Source: Aquincola tertiaricarbonis
Lineage (GTDB): Bacteria; Pseudomonadota; Gammaproteobacteria; Burkholderiales; Burkholderiaceae_C
DNA: 64,000 nt
Assembly: GCF_000969605.1 (NCBI RefSeq)
Contig: NZ_JZUE01000003.1
Location: 62,001 to 126,000 of the forward strand
Direction of reading: 5' to 3'
This document shows, in pieces, positions 26,713 through 34,033 of the stretch (the first letter of the stretch is position 1; every line of letters starts with the position of its first letter). A program made the position numbers and the translations under genes. Below the pieces are notes generated by a model. That model was not told the origin of the DNA, searched no databases, and saw only the letters and a program-made list of their open reading frames with translations.

Positions 26713-27105
26713 ATGCGTCACCTGGTGCGCTCCGCCGCCCTGATCGAAGCCTGGTTCGACATGCTGCCGCCGCAGCAGCAGCCCAGCGCGCGTGCGCTGC
26801 AGACGCTGGTGCTGCGGGCGGCGCCTTCACTGGGGCAGGCGGTGAAATGGGGCAACCTGATCTTCACGGTGCACCACTTCCATGCGCTGGCCATCGCGCC
26901 CTACAAGAGCCATGTGCACCTGCAGGTGTTCCGCGGCGCGGCGCTGGTGGGTCGATTCCCGATGCTGGAGGGCACCGGCCGCGGGCTGCGTCACCTCAAG
27001 TGGCGCTACAGCCAGCCGCTGGACGAGGAACTGATCGCCGACCTGGTGCATGCCACGGTGCAGCTGATGCAGCAGCAGCCCGGGCCGACGACGGCGGACG
27101 ACTGA
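26713..27105 (+). CDS. DUF1801 family protein
   Basis: A 130-residue soluble protein of the DUF1801 (YdhG-like) family. The recognisable pattern is the helical start VRSAALIEAWFDMLPPQQQ, then APSLGQAVKWGNLIF with a tryptophan on the binding face, AIAPYKSHVHLQVFRGA and LKWRYSQPLDEELIADLV. The fold resembles iron-chaperone-like frataxin neighbours, but no biochemical function is established for the family. It starts 19 bases after the metallopeptidase stop, with a weak purine stretch upstream, so it is probably read from the same mRNA. Its 3' end faces the flgN-like gene, 27 bases away. Confidence 0.72.
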   Translation: MRHLVRSAALIEAWFDMLPPQQQPSARALQTLVLRAAPSLGQAVKWGNLIFTVHHFHALAIAPYKSHVHLQVFRGAALVGRFPMLEGTGRGLRHLKWRYSQPLDEELIADLVHATVQLMQQQPGPTTADD

Positions 27106-27132
27106 GGCACCGGCCACGCCGGCGCGCAGGCT

Positions 27133-27540
27133 TCAGGCCTGGATGACGCCCGACGACGGGCCGCGGTCGGCGGTGCCGCCCGAGCCGTACAGGCCGTTGG
27201 CGGCCGTGATCTGGCCAGGCATCAGCGCATCGATGGCCCGGTCCAGCGCGGCGGTGGCGCGGGCCAGGCTTTCGCGCTGCGCCGCCACCCGGCCGCTGGC
27301 CTGCGCCAGGCGCTGGCGCAGGGCCGGCGGCACACCGCCCTGGCGCGCGGCCTGGGCGAAGCGGTTCACCGCCGTGGCCAGCGAGCGGTGCAGCTCGGTG
27401 GCCTGCACCTCGATGGCGCTGGCATTGCTGTCTTGCAGCGCCTGCCCGAGGCTGCTGAGGTGCAGCTCCACCGCGGCGAGCGCGACCTCCAGGTCCTGGC
27501 TCTTCGACGAGGCGCCGGCGGCGGTGGCAGGGTTCAGCAT
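27133..27540 (-). CDS. FlgN-like flagellar chaperone candidate
   Basis: A 135-residue, strongly helical, alanine- and glutamine-rich protein without signal peptide. Heptad-like runs such as VALAAVELHLSSLGQALQD and RLAQASGRVAAQRESLARAT suggest a coiled coil. FlgN is the export chaperone for the hook-filament junction proteins FlgK and FlgL, and in many Proteobacteria its gene follows flgM, exactly the position here (112 bases downstream on the same strand). Sequence alone does not prove the family, because FlgN proteins are poorly conserved. An alternative is an unrelated helical flagellar accessory protein. It is likely transcribed with flgM from the sigma-28 site upstream. Confidence 0.55.
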   Translation of the reverse strand: MLNPATAAGASSKSQDLEVALAAVELHLSSLGQALQDSNASAIEVQATELHRSLATAVNRFAQAARQGGVPPALRQRLAQASGRVAAQRESLARATAALDRAIDALMPGQITAANGLYGSGGTADRGPSSGVIQA

Positions 27541-27652
27541 GGCGAGGTGGGTGCTGCAGGGCGTGGATGAAACTGGGCGCTGCCGCGCACGCCCGATGAC
27601 GTGCGCCGGCAGCGCCCTGTGGAACTCGGTCCGCCGGTGAGGGCGGACGGGA

Positions 27653-27943
27653 TCAATGCGAGCCGCGGCGGCTCAGCAGTTCCTGGGCGTTGGAAATCAG
27701 CTTGTCCGCGATGGCTTCCGGGTTGACCTGGAACTTGCCTTCGCGGATGGCGTTGGAGATGCGCTCGACCTTGGCCGCATCGAACTCGGCGCTGCTGTCG
27801 CCCAGCGACGTGGCGGCCGACGACAGGGTGACCTGCGTGCTGGCTTCCGGCGTCGCGGCTTTCTCGGGCTTGGCTGCGGGAGCGGCGGTGCGGTCACCGG
27901 CCACCGGGGTCAGCGGCGCGTTCTCGAGGGAACCGATCTTCAT
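27653..27943 (-). CDS. flgM: Anti-sigma-28 factor FlgM
   Basis: FlgM binds the flagellar sigma factor FliA and holds back late flagellar genes until the hook-basal body is finished, when FlgM is secreted. The 96-residue product begins MKIGSLENAPLTPV and is unstructured and alanine-rich over its first half. The conserved C-terminal sigma-binding part is KVERISNAIREGKFQVNPEA then IADKLISNAQELL. Length matches the family. A very good sigma-28 promoter lies 49 bases upstream of the start, so flgM is under the control of the factor it inhibits, as in enteric bacteria. It is flanked by flgA upstream and the flgN-like gene downstream. Confidence 0.92.
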   Translation of the reverse strand: MKIGSLENAPLTPVAGDRTAAPAAKPEKAATPEASTQVTLSSAATSLGDSSAEFDAAKVERISNAIREGKFQVNPEAIADKLISNAQELLSRRGSH

Positions 27944-27991
27944 GGTGTGCTCCTGACAGCGGGGAGGGGCCGCCTTTTCAACATGGTCGTT

Positions 27992-28018
27992 GTATCGGTG
28001 GCTGCTGACGGGACTTTA
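27992..28018 (-). promoter_or_regulatory. Sigma-28 (FliA) promoter for flgM
   Basis: On the minus strand, TAAAGTCC at 28018-28011 is followed after exactly 11 bases by ACCGATAC at 27999-27992. The FliA consensus is TAAAGTTT, 11 bases, GCCGATAA, so 12 of 16 positions match with perfect spacing. It lies inside the flgA-flgM gap and reads toward flgM. Confidence 0.75.
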
Positions 28019-28040
28019 GGGCTGGCGGAGAAGTTTTTGT

Positions 28041-28826
28041 TCACAGGGCGATTTCCACCTGACGCTCGGCCACGGCCACGCCGCTGAGGATGCGCCCGGA
28101 TTCGGTGCGTATGCGGACCGCCTGGCCTTCGATGCCCGGCGACATGGCCAGCGCTTCGCCGGCCACGCTGTAGCCCTGGCCCTGCGCCACGACGCGCACC
28201 GTCTCGCCGGCGGCGAACCACTGGCGGGCGCGCAGGTCGCGCTGGTGCAGCGGCTCGCCGGCGGCCAGCGGCCGGGCCAGGGTGCGGCCGGCGACCAGGG
28301 CCGGCAGGCGGATGGCGGGGGAGGGGTCGGCGGCGATGTCCGTCTCGGCCATCACGAAATCGTCGGCCTGCACGCTGGCGCCGGTGGCCAGGGCCCGCGT
28401 GGCCACGAGGGACGGCGCGAACACCTGCACCGTCACCGGCAGGAACACGTTCCAGCGCGTGGCGCCCTGCAGGCAGCGCAGGCCGATGCGGGCCTTTCCC
28501 CACAGCCGCGTGCCGGAGGGCAGATAAGGCTCCACCTGCTGGCAGGGGGCGAGTTTCAGGCGCGGGTCCAGTTCACCCAGCTCGATCTCCACCCGCATGC
28601 CGGGCACGGCCGCGCGCGAGGCCGCCTGGGCCAGCTCGCGCACCTGGCGGGCCAGGGCCGCGTCCACGCCGCGCGGCGTGGCGGCTTCGGTCTGGGCCTG
28701 CACGCCGGCATGGGCCAGCAGCGCCATCAGGCCGGCCAGCAGCCACAGCACCATGGCCGGCGCGCGACGGCCGTCGGCCAGGGGCCGGGCGGCAGCGGTG
28801 CGGGGGGTGCTGGGGGAGGTGTCCAC
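28041..28826 (-). CDS. flgA: Flagellar P-ring assembly chaperone FlgA
   Basis: FlgA is the periplasmic chaperone for P-ring assembly around the flagellar rod. The 261-residue product (237 if it starts at the ATG at 28754) has an export signal, WLLAGLMALLAHAGVQAQ. A SAF domain follows in the C-terminal half (VATRALATGASVQADDFV, RTLARPLAAGEPLHQRDL) with the final GRILSGVAVAERQVEI. The GTG at 28826 is preferred because it supplies arginines before the hydrophobic core, and a TACATT box lies seven bases before it; no ribosome-binding site precedes either candidate. It is divergent from flgB, with 138 bases between, and upstream of flgM. Confidence 0.88.
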   Translation of the reverse strand: MDTSPSTPRTAAARPLADGRRAPAMVLWLLAGLMALLAHAGVQAQTEAATPRGVDAALARQVRELAQAASRAAVPGMRVEIELGELDPRLKLAPCQQVEPYLPSGTRLWGKARIGLRCLQGATRWNVFLPVTVQVFAPSLVATRALATGASVQADDFVMAETDIAADPSPAIRLPALVAGRTLARPLAAGEPLHQRDLRARQWFAAGETVRVVAQGQGYSVAGEALAMSPGIEGQAVRIRTESGRILSGVAVAERQVEIAL

Positions 28827-28833
28827 GGCAGCC

Positions 28834-28839
28834 AATGTA
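28834..28839 (-). promoter_or_regulatory. Possible flgA -10 box
   Basis: On the minus strand this reads TACATT, four of six consensus matches, and ends seven bases before the GTG at 28826. If used, flgA mRNA would have almost no leader. No good -35 box is seen; an inverted repeat lies just upstream. Confidence 0.3.
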
Positions 28840-28860
28840 GGCCGCGCCAGGGCGCCGGCA

Positions 28861-28878
28861 GGCAGCGAAGTAGCTGCC
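28861..28878. promoter_or_regulatory. Inverted repeat in the flgA-flgB divergent region
   Basis: GGCAGC and GCTGCC are separated by six bases, a perfect symmetric site midway between the two divergent starts. Position and symmetry suit an operator for a dimeric regulator; a hairpin in the leader is the alternative. Confidence 0.35.
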
Positions 28879-28964
28879 GAACACCCTGCTATTTGCACTG
28901 TTGTGGCGGGGGGTGCTGCCGACAATGGCCGCCATCCCGGCAGACCCTGCCCAGGGGACCTTCG

Positions 28965-29381
28965 ATGATCGAACGCCTTACCGACACGCTGAACTTCCAG
29001 ACGCAGGCCCTGCAGCTGCGGTCGGAGCGCCAGCAGATGATCGCCAGCAACATCGCCAATGCGGACACGCCGGGTTATGTGGCGCGTGAGATGGACTTCT
29101 CGCAGGCCCTGCGCAACGCGGTGGGCCAGCGCAGCCCGGCATCGCAGCTCACCACCACGTCGGCCGGCCACCTGCCGGTGGGCATCGGCAGCCTCGGCCC
29201 GGCCGGTGCCGAGCAGCGGTATGCCGCGCCTTCGCAGACCAACCTGGACCGCAACACCGTGGACATGGACCGCGAGCGGGCCAGCTTCGTGGACAACACG
29301 CTGAAGTACGAGGCCTCGCTGCGCTTCATCAACGGCAGCGTGCGCTCCATGCTCGACGCCATTAAAGGCCAGGCGGCATGA
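28965..29381 (+). CDS. flgB: Flagellar basal-body rod protein FlgB
   Basis: FlgB is a proximal rod subunit of the flagellar basal body and is exported by the flagellar type III system without a cleaved signal. The 138-residue product has the rod-protein N-terminal signature ERQQMIASNIANADTPGYVA with the ANADTPGY core. Its C-terminal helix (DNTLKYEASLRFINGSVRSM) packs in the rod. Length is normal. An AGGGGA ribosome-binding site precedes the ATG. A GCCGACAA box at 28918 resembles the sigma-28 -10 element but lacks a matching -35. Its stop overlaps, as ATGA, a 65-codon repeat frame that runs to flgC. Confidence 0.95.
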   Translation: MIERLTDTLNFQTQALQLRSERQQMIASNIANADTPGYVAREMDFSQALRNAVGQRSPASQLTTTSAGHLPVGIGSLGPAGAEQRYAAPSQTNLDRNTVDMDRERASFVDNTLKYEASLRFINGSVRSMLDAIKGQAA

Positions 29382-29575
29382 CGACGGCTGAAGCCAGGCA
29401 GCGGGCCGAGCGCCGGGCCGCTCCCAAGCCGGCCCGGACCCCCTCGGGGGGTGGTTCGGCGTATTCGACGAACCGGGGGCAGACGTTCCGGGCCGAGCGC
29501 CGGGCCGCTCCCAAGCCGGCCCGGACCCCCTCGGGGGGTGGTTCGGCGTATTCGACGAACCGGGGGCAGACGTGA
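29378..29575 (+). CDS. Repeat-encoded 65-residue open frame bridging flgB and flgC (doubtful gene)
   Basis: An open frame made of two copies of a 29-residue unit (AERRAAPKPARTPSGGGSAY then STNRGQT). It starts on an ATG that overlaps the flgB stop as ATGA and ends on a TGA that overlaps the flgC GTG as GTGA. It is basic, low in complexity and unlike any known flagellar protein. It has no ribosome-binding site of its own, so it could be translated only by coupling to flgB. The simplest reading is that the DNA repeat happens to keep the frame open so that ribosomes pass from flgB to flgC; a functional peptide is unproven. Confidence 0.25.
   Translation: MTTAEARQRAERRAAPKPARTPSGGGSAYSTNRGQTFRAERRAAPKPARTPSGGGSAYSTNRGQT
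29402..29573 (+). repeat. Two tandem 87-base hairpin repeats at the flgB-flgC junction
   Basis: The 85 bases at 29402-29486 recur without visible change at 29489-29573, with two bases between (period 87). Each unit holds a C-run/G-run hairpin (ACCCCC with GGGGGT, first copy 29438-29452) and a GGTTCG with CGAACC stem. The second copy ends inside the flgC start codon, so the flgC ribosome-binding region lies in the repeat. The period is a multiple of three and both copies are open in the coupling frame. Confidence 0.9.
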
Positions 29576-30054
29576 GCATGTTCCAGATCTTCAACGTGTC
29601 CGGCAGCGCGGTCAGCGCGCAGAGCCAGCGGTTGAACACCGTGGCCTCCAACCTGGCCAACGTGGACACCGTGGCCGGGCCCGACGGCACCGCCTACAAG
29701 GCGCGCCAGGTGGTGTTCCAGACCGAGCTGATGGGCGCGCAAGGTGCGCAGCTGGGCGGCGGCCGCATGCGCGTCGGCACCGTCGGCGGCGGGTCGCTGC
29801 CGCCCGACGGCGTGGCCTCGGCGGCCGGCGTGCGGGTGTCCACCGTCACCGAGTCCGACACCCCGGGCCGCCGCGTGCACGACCCCAAGAACCCCAGCGC
29901 CGATGCCGACGGCTACGTGACCTACAGCAACGTGAATGCGGTGGAGGAGATCGTCAACATGATCTCGGCCTCGCGCTCCTACCAGAACAACATCGAAGTG
30001 ATGAACACGGCCAAGACCCTGCTGCAGAAGACGCTGCAGATGGGCAACGGCTGA
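29572..30054 (+). CDS. flgC: Flagellar basal-body rod protein FlgC
   Basis: FlgC is a proximal rod subunit that follows FlgB in assembly. The 160-residue product has the signature SAVSAQSQRLNTVASNLANV with the LANVDTVAGPDGTAYKARQV context typical of FlgC, and the C-terminal NAVEEIVNMISASRSYQNN. It starts either at the GTG at 29572 (giving MSMFQIFNVSG, as in related species) or at the ATG six bases later. The GTG overlaps the TGA of the repeat frame upstream. The region before it is entirely repeat DNA and offers only GGGGGCA as a weak ribosome-binding site. flgD follows 18 bases later. Confidence 0.95.
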   Translation: MSMFQIFNVSGSAVSAQSQRLNTVASNLANVDTVAGPDGTAYKARQVVFQTELMGAQGAQLGGGRMRVGTVGGGSLPPDGVASAAGVRVSTVTESDTPGRRVHDPKNPSADADGYVTYSNVNAVEEIVNMISASRSYQNNIEVMNTAKTLLQKTLQMGNG

Positions 30055-30072
30055 ACCTGAGGCCCGACCCGC

Positions 30073-30735
30073 ATGAGCAGCACCACCACGCCCGTCGCCG
30101 GCGTTTCCCTCACGGGCAACGGCTTCAACTACACCGGCACCGCCACCGCGGAGGCCACCGACCCCAGCGACCGCTTCCTCAAGCTGCTGGTGGCGCAAAT
30201 GCAGAACCAGGATCCGTTGAATCCGATGGACAACGCCCAGGTGACCAGCCAGATGGCGCAGATCAGCACCGTCACCGGCGTGGAGAAGCTCAACACCACC
30301 GTGGGCGGCCTGAATGCGCAGTTCGTGCAGATGCAGGCGCTGCAGGGCGCCACGCTGGTGGGCACCGACGTCATCGTGTCCGGCAACAAGCTCTCCACCA
30401 ACGAGGCCGGCGTGCGTCAGGGCGGCTTCGACCTGGGCGGCGCCGCCAGCTCGGTGAAGGTGGAGGTGCTGTCCGGCAGCGGCCAGGTGATCGACACCAT
30501 GGACCTGGGCGCGCAGACCACCGGCCGCCACAGCTTCGACTGGAAGCCATCGGCCGGCGTGTCCGCCTCCAACGGCGCCAGCTTCCGCATCGTGGCCAAG
30601 AACGGCGCCGGCGACGTGACGGCCACGCCGCTGATGCGCGACAAGGTGGACGCCGTGACCACCGGCGACACGCTGCAGCTGGAGCTGCGCAGCAGCGGCA
30701 CGGTCAAGTACACCGACATCAAGTCCTTCAACTGA
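30073..30735 (+). CDS. flgD: Flagellar hook cap protein FlgD
   Basis: FlgD forms the temporary cap under which hook subunits polymerise. The 220-residue product has the conserved N-terminal block DPSDRFLKLLVAQMQNQDPL followed by NPMDNAQVTSQMAQISTVTG. The C-terminal half holds the FlgD Ig-like and Tudor-like domains (SSVKVEVLSGSGQVIDTMDL, TGRHSFDWKPSAG). Length is usual. There is no cleaved signal; export is by the flagellar apparatus. It lies 18 bases after flgC and 25 bases before flgE on the same strand, so it is part of one flgBCDEF transcript. Confidence 0.95.
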   Translation: MSSTTTPVAGVSLTGNGFNYTGTATAEATDPSDRFLKLLVAQMQNQDPLNPMDNAQVTSQMAQISTVTGVEKLNTTVGGLNAQFVQMQALQGATLVGTDVIVSGNKLSTNEAGVRQGGFDLGGAASSVKVEVLSGSGQVIDTMDLGAQTTGRHSFDWKPSAGVSASNGASFRIVAKNGAGDVTATPLMRDKVDAVTTGDTLQLELRSSGTVKYTDIKSFN

Positions 30736-30760
30736 CGCACTTCATCCACAGGACCGCATC

Positions 30761-32029
30761 ATGAGTTTCCAGCAAGGCCTGTCGGGCCTGAACGCCAGCA
30801 GCAAGAACCTCGACGTCATCGGCAACAACATCGCCAATGCCAACACCTTCGGCGCCAAGACCTCGCGCGCCGAATTCGCCGACATGTACGCCACCGCGCT
30901 CAACGGCACCGGCGCCAACAACATCGGCATCGGCGTGAACCTGCAGACCGTGGCCCAGCAGTTCACGCAGGGCAACATCACCAGCACCGAGAACGCGATG
31001 GACCTGTCCATCAACGGCGGTGGCTTCTTCCAGGTGAGCGATGGCCGCAACCCCACCATGTACACCCGCAACGGCCAGTTCAAGGTGGACCGTGACGGCA
31101 ACATCGTCAACAACGAGAAGCTGAACCTGATGGGCTACCCGGCCGATGGCGCGGGCGTCATCCAGCCCGGCCTGGCCCAGCCGCTGAAGCTGCCCACCGC
31201 CGGCATCAGCCCGCAGCCCTCCACCACCATCGACCTGGAGATGAACCTGGATGCCCGCCTGGGCGCCACCGCGCCCACCACCGGCGCGGCCATCGACTTC
31301 AGCGACGCCACCACCTACAACAACGCCACCTCGCAGACCCTGTACGACGCCAAGGGCCAGGAAGTGGCGATGACCTACTACTTCCAGAAGGCGGCCTCGC
31401 CTGCCGACACCTGGAACGTGTTCGCCACCGCCAACGGCACCACCGTGGCCGGTACCGACGCGGCGCCGCTGCCGGTGACGACGATGAGCTTCACCACCAA
31501 CGGCGGCAGCGTCACCAGCCCGGTGGGCCCGATCACGGTGGACATTCCCGCTTCCACCAACGTGGCCGGCGCGCCCACGCTGCCGATCACCGGCATCCAG
31601 CTGGACCTGACCCAGTCCACGCAGTACGGCTCGGGCTTCCGCGTCACCGACCTCAAGCAGGACGGCTATGCCGCGGGCACGCTGTCGGGCATCGCGGTGG
31701 AGGACAGCGGCATCGTGATGGCGCGCTACTCCAACGGCGAGAGCAAGCCGGTGGGCCGCATCGAGCTGGCCAACTTCCGCAACACGCAGGGCCTGCAGCC
31801 GCTGGGCGGCAACCTGTGGGCACGCACTTTTGCGTCGGGCGATCCCATCGTGAACGTGCCGGGCGAAGGCACCATGGGCGCGCTGCAGGCCGGTGCGCTG
31901 GAAGAATCGAACGTGGACCTGACCGGCGAGCTGGTGAACATGATCACCGCGCAGCGCATCTACCAGGCCAATGCACAGACCATCAAGACGCAGGACCAAG
32001 TGCTGCAGACGCTGGTCAACCTGCGTTGA
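30761..32029 (+). CDS. flgE: Flagellar hook protein FlgE
   Basis: FlgE polymerises into the flagellar hook. The 422-residue product starts MSFQQGLSGLNASSKNLDVI with the hook/rod motif GNNIANANTFGAKTSRAEFA. The central domains contain YTRNGQFKVDRDGNIVNNEK and the FlgE-specific ATTYNNATSQTLYDAKGQEV. It ends with the coiled-coil region SNVDLTGELVNMITAQRIYQ and NAQTIKTQDQVLQTLVNLR. Length is within the family range. It sits 25 bases after flgD and 34 before flgF. The middle surface domain is short and rich in threonine, alanine and glycine, as usual for this variable part. Confidence 0.96.
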   Translation: MSFQQGLSGLNASSKNLDVIGNNIANANTFGAKTSRAEFADMYATALNGTGANNIGIGVNLQTVAQQFTQGNITSTENAMDLSINGGGFFQVSDGRNPTMYTRNGQFKVDRDGNIVNNEKLNLMGYPADGAGVIQPGLAQPLKLPTAGISPQPSTTIDLEMNLDARLGATAPTTGAAIDFSDATTYNNATSQTLYDAKGQEVAMTYYFQKAASPADTWNVFATANGTTVAGTDAAPLPVTTMSFTTNGGSVTSPVGPITVDIPASTNVAGAPTLPITGIQLDLTQSTQYGSGFRVTDLKQDGYAAGTLSGIAVEDSGIVMARYSNGESKPVGRIELANFRNTQGLQPLGGNLWARTFASGDPIVNVPGEGTMGALQAGALEESNVDLTGELVNMITAQRIYQANAQTIKTQDQVLQTLVNLR

Positions 32030-32063
32030 CCACCCGCCGCCAGCGCACTGAAGGAGGCCCGCG

Positions 32064-32792
32064 ATGGACCGCATGATCTACCTGTCGATGTCGGGCGCCA
32101 AGGCGTCGATGCAGCGGCAGGACGTGCTTTCGCACAACCTGGCCAATGCCACCACCACCGGCTTCCGAGCCGAGCTGCAGGCCTTCCGCGCGGTGCCCAT
32201 CCGCGGCGACGGCGCCACCACGCGCGCCTTCGCACTGGAGTCCACCGTGGGCTACAACCAGCTGCCCGGCGCGGTGCAGGCCACGGGCCGCGGGCTGGAC
32301 GTGGCCATGAAGGGCAACGCCTGGCTGGCGGTGCAGGGCCTGGACGGCACCGAGGCCTACACCCGCGCCGGCAACCTGGACGTGAATGCCGAAGGCACGC
32401 TGACCACCCAGGCCGGCCTGACCGTGATGGGCGACGGCGGCCCGCTGACGGTGCCGCCGAACAGCGAGGTGCGCATCTCGCCGGACGGCAACGTCACCGC
32501 CAAGGCACCCGGCCAGGCCGAGGTGCAGGTGGGCCGGCTGAAGCTGGTGACGCCCGAGGCGCCGATGACGCGCGGCGACGACGGCCTGTTCCGTGCCGGC
32601 CCCGATCCGCTGGACGCCGACCCCAATGCGCGGCTGCAGGACGGCGCGCTGGAAGGCTCCAACGTCAGCGCGGTGGAAACCATGGTGGCCATGATCTCCG
32701 CCGGCCGGCAGTTCGAGCAGCAGATGAAGATGATCCAGACCAGCGAGCGCCAGGAGCAGACGGCGCAGAAGCTGCTGTCCACCAGCGGCTGA
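32064..32792 (+). CDS. flgF: Flagellar basal-body rod protein FlgF
   Basis: FlgF is a proximal rod subunit. The 242-residue product begins MDRMIYLSMSGAKASMQRQD and continues VLSHNLANATTTGFRAELQA, diagnostic for FlgF. The central part has YTRAGNLDVNAEGTLTTQAG. It ends EGSNVSAVETMVAMISAGRQ followed by FEQQMKMIQTSE. A GGAGG ribosome-binding site lies at 32052-32056. The gene is complete at both ends. In nearly all flg operons flgG comes next, but here the following gene is on the other strand 30 bases away and not flagellar, so the operon ends or is broken here. Confidence 0.95.
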   Translation: MDRMIYLSMSGAKASMQRQDVLSHNLANATTTGFRAELQAFRAVPIRGDGATTRAFALESTVGYNQLPGAVQATGRGLDVAMKGNAWLAVQGLDGTEAYTRAGNLDVNAEGTLTTQAGLTVMGDGGPLTVPPNSEVRISPDGNVTAKAPGQAEVQVGRLKLVTPEAPMTRGDDGLFRAGPDPLDADPNARLQDGALEGSNVSAVETMVAMISAGRQFEQQMKMIQTSERQEQTAQKLLSTSG

Positions 32793-32822
32793 TCCGCCGG
32801 TACTGCCGGGCCGCCCCAAGGG

Positions 32823-33467
32823 TCAGGGCTTCTTCTCGAGCCGCAGCGTGTCGTTCACCTGCTTCATCTGGAAGCGGCTGAGGAAGCTGTTGCCCAGCAG
32901 CACGAAGGGCATCTGCTCGGGCAGCACCACCGCGGGCACCTGGTACACCTCGGCGCCGCCCAGGCGCACCGAGGTCAGCGTGACCAGGTGCACCGGCACC
33001 GCGCCGTTGGCCGTCTGCGTCATGCCGCGGGCGCCGCGCTTGTAGTCCAGGCCGATGCGCTCGGCCTCGGCCTGCGACAGCGCCACCACGCTGGCGCCGG
33101 TGTCCACCATGAACTGCACCGTCTTGCCGTTGATCTGGCCGCCCGACATGAAGTGCCCGCCCGGCCCGGCGGTGAGCACCACGTCGTTGTCGCCGCGGGC
33201 GGCCGCCGCACCGCCCAGGTTCACCGGCGCGGCGCCGATGCGCAGCAGCAGCTGCGCGCCACCCACCTCCACCCGCGCGCCATCCGGCGCCACCGACAGC
33301 AGCTTGACGCCGCCATGGCTGCTGCCCACGGTGAGCGTGCGGGGCTGGCCGTCGATCACCAGCAGCGCGGCGCGGTCGCCCATGCTGCCGTTGAGCGACA
33401 CCTGCTGCGCCGCCACCGGCAGCGCGCCCAGGGCGCCGGCCAGCAGCAACGCGGCGCAGCGGCGCAT
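32823..33467 (-). CDS. Exported retropepsin-like aspartic protease
   Basis: A 214-residue exported protein of the TIGR02281-type clan AA aspartic protease family. Residues 1-21 form a signal peptide (LLLAGALGALPVAAQ). The first half is a beta-rich domain (about 25-100). The protease-like half has the single catalytic motif MVDTGASVVALS with DTGA at 122-125 and the later VLLGNSFLSRFQMKQ. Only one active-site aspartate is present, so it would work as a dimer like retroviral proteases. Substrates are not known. Its ATG overlaps the yajQ stop by one base (TGATG), so the two are translationally coupled. It faces flgF tail to tail. Confidence 0.82.
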   Translation of the reverse strand: MRRCAALLLAGALGALPVAAQQVSLNGSMGDRAALLVIDGQPRTLTVGSSHGGVKLLSVAPDGARVEVGGAQLLLRIGAAPVNLGGAAAARGDNDVVLTAGPGGHFMSGGQINGKTVQFMVDTGASVVALSQAEAERIGLDYKRGARGMTQTANGAVPVHLVTLTSVRLGGAEVYQVPAVVLPEQMPFVLLGNSFLSRFQMKQVNDTLRLEKKP

Positions 33468-33964
33468 CAGTCGCGGAAGTTGTTGAAGGACAGCGGCACG
33501 TCCACGTCCTTCTTGATGAGGGCCATGGCGGCCTGCAGGTCGTCGCGCTTGGCGCCGGTGACGCGCACGGTGTCGCCCTGGATGGCGGCCTGCACCTTGA
33601 GCTTGCTCTGCTTGATCAGGCCCTGGATCTTCTTGCCCATCTCGCTGTCGATGCCGGCCTTGAGCACCAGCACCTGCTTGACCTTGTCGCCGCCGATCTT
33701 CTCGATCTTGGCGCTGTCGTCGATGAAGCGCGCATCCACGTTGCGCTTGCTGAGCTTGCCGACCAGCACGTCCTTCACCTGGCCGATCTGGAAGTCGCTG
33801 TCGCCGTACAGCGTGATGCTCTTGTCGGTGCCCTTGTCCTGCAGCTCCACCCTGGCGCTCGAGCCCTTGAAGTCGAAGCGGGTGGTGATCTCCTTGCCCG
33901 CCTGGTCGACGGCGTTGCGGACCTCGACGAGGTTGGGTTCTAGAACGGTGTCGAAGCTCGGCAT
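33467..33964 (-). CDS. yajQ: YajQ family nucleotide-binding protein
   Basis: A 165-residue cytosolic YajQ protein with two ferredoxin-like RNA-binding-type domains. Some members bind cyclic di-GMP and modulate transcription; others bind nucleotides. The sequence starts [20 protein letters not shown] and contains the family markers [34 protein letters not shown] and the C-terminal [20 protein letters not shown] ending FNNFRD. The ATG at 33964 gives exactly this start. It is divergent from murB, with 69 bases between; that gap holds a 16-base perfect palindrome. The pairing with murB is widely conserved in Burkholderiales. Confidence 0.93.
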   Translation of the reverse strand: MPSFDTVLEPNLVEVRNAVDQAGKEITTRFDFKGSSARVELQDKGTDKSITLYGDSDFQIGQVKDVLVGKLSKRNVDARFIDDSAKIEKIGGDKVKQVLVLKAGIDSEMGKKIQGLIKQSKLKVQAAIQGDTVRVTGAKRDDLQAAMALIKKDVDVPLSFNNFRD

Positions 33965-33993
33965 GAATGCACCCGGGTCTGGAGAAAAAGGCA

Positions 33994-34009
33994 GTAAGCC
34001 GAGGCTTAC
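33994..34009. promoter_or_regulatory. 16-base palindrome between yajQ and murB
   Basis: GTAAGCCGAGGCTTAC is an inverted repeat with seven-base arms and a two-base centre. It lies in the 69-base divergent gap, 25 bases from the murB start and 30 from yajQ, a fitting place for an operator acting on both. The binding protein is unknown. Confidence 0.45.
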
Positions 34010-34033
34010 GGGGGAATCGGCGAAAATTCTGCC

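Noticed and set aside
28905-28925. Sigma-54 or sigma-28 promoter for flgB
   Set aside because: TGGCGGGGGGTGCTGC has the wrong spacing for sigma-54. GCCGACAA fits the sigma-28 -10 element but TGTTGTGG at the -35 position does not.
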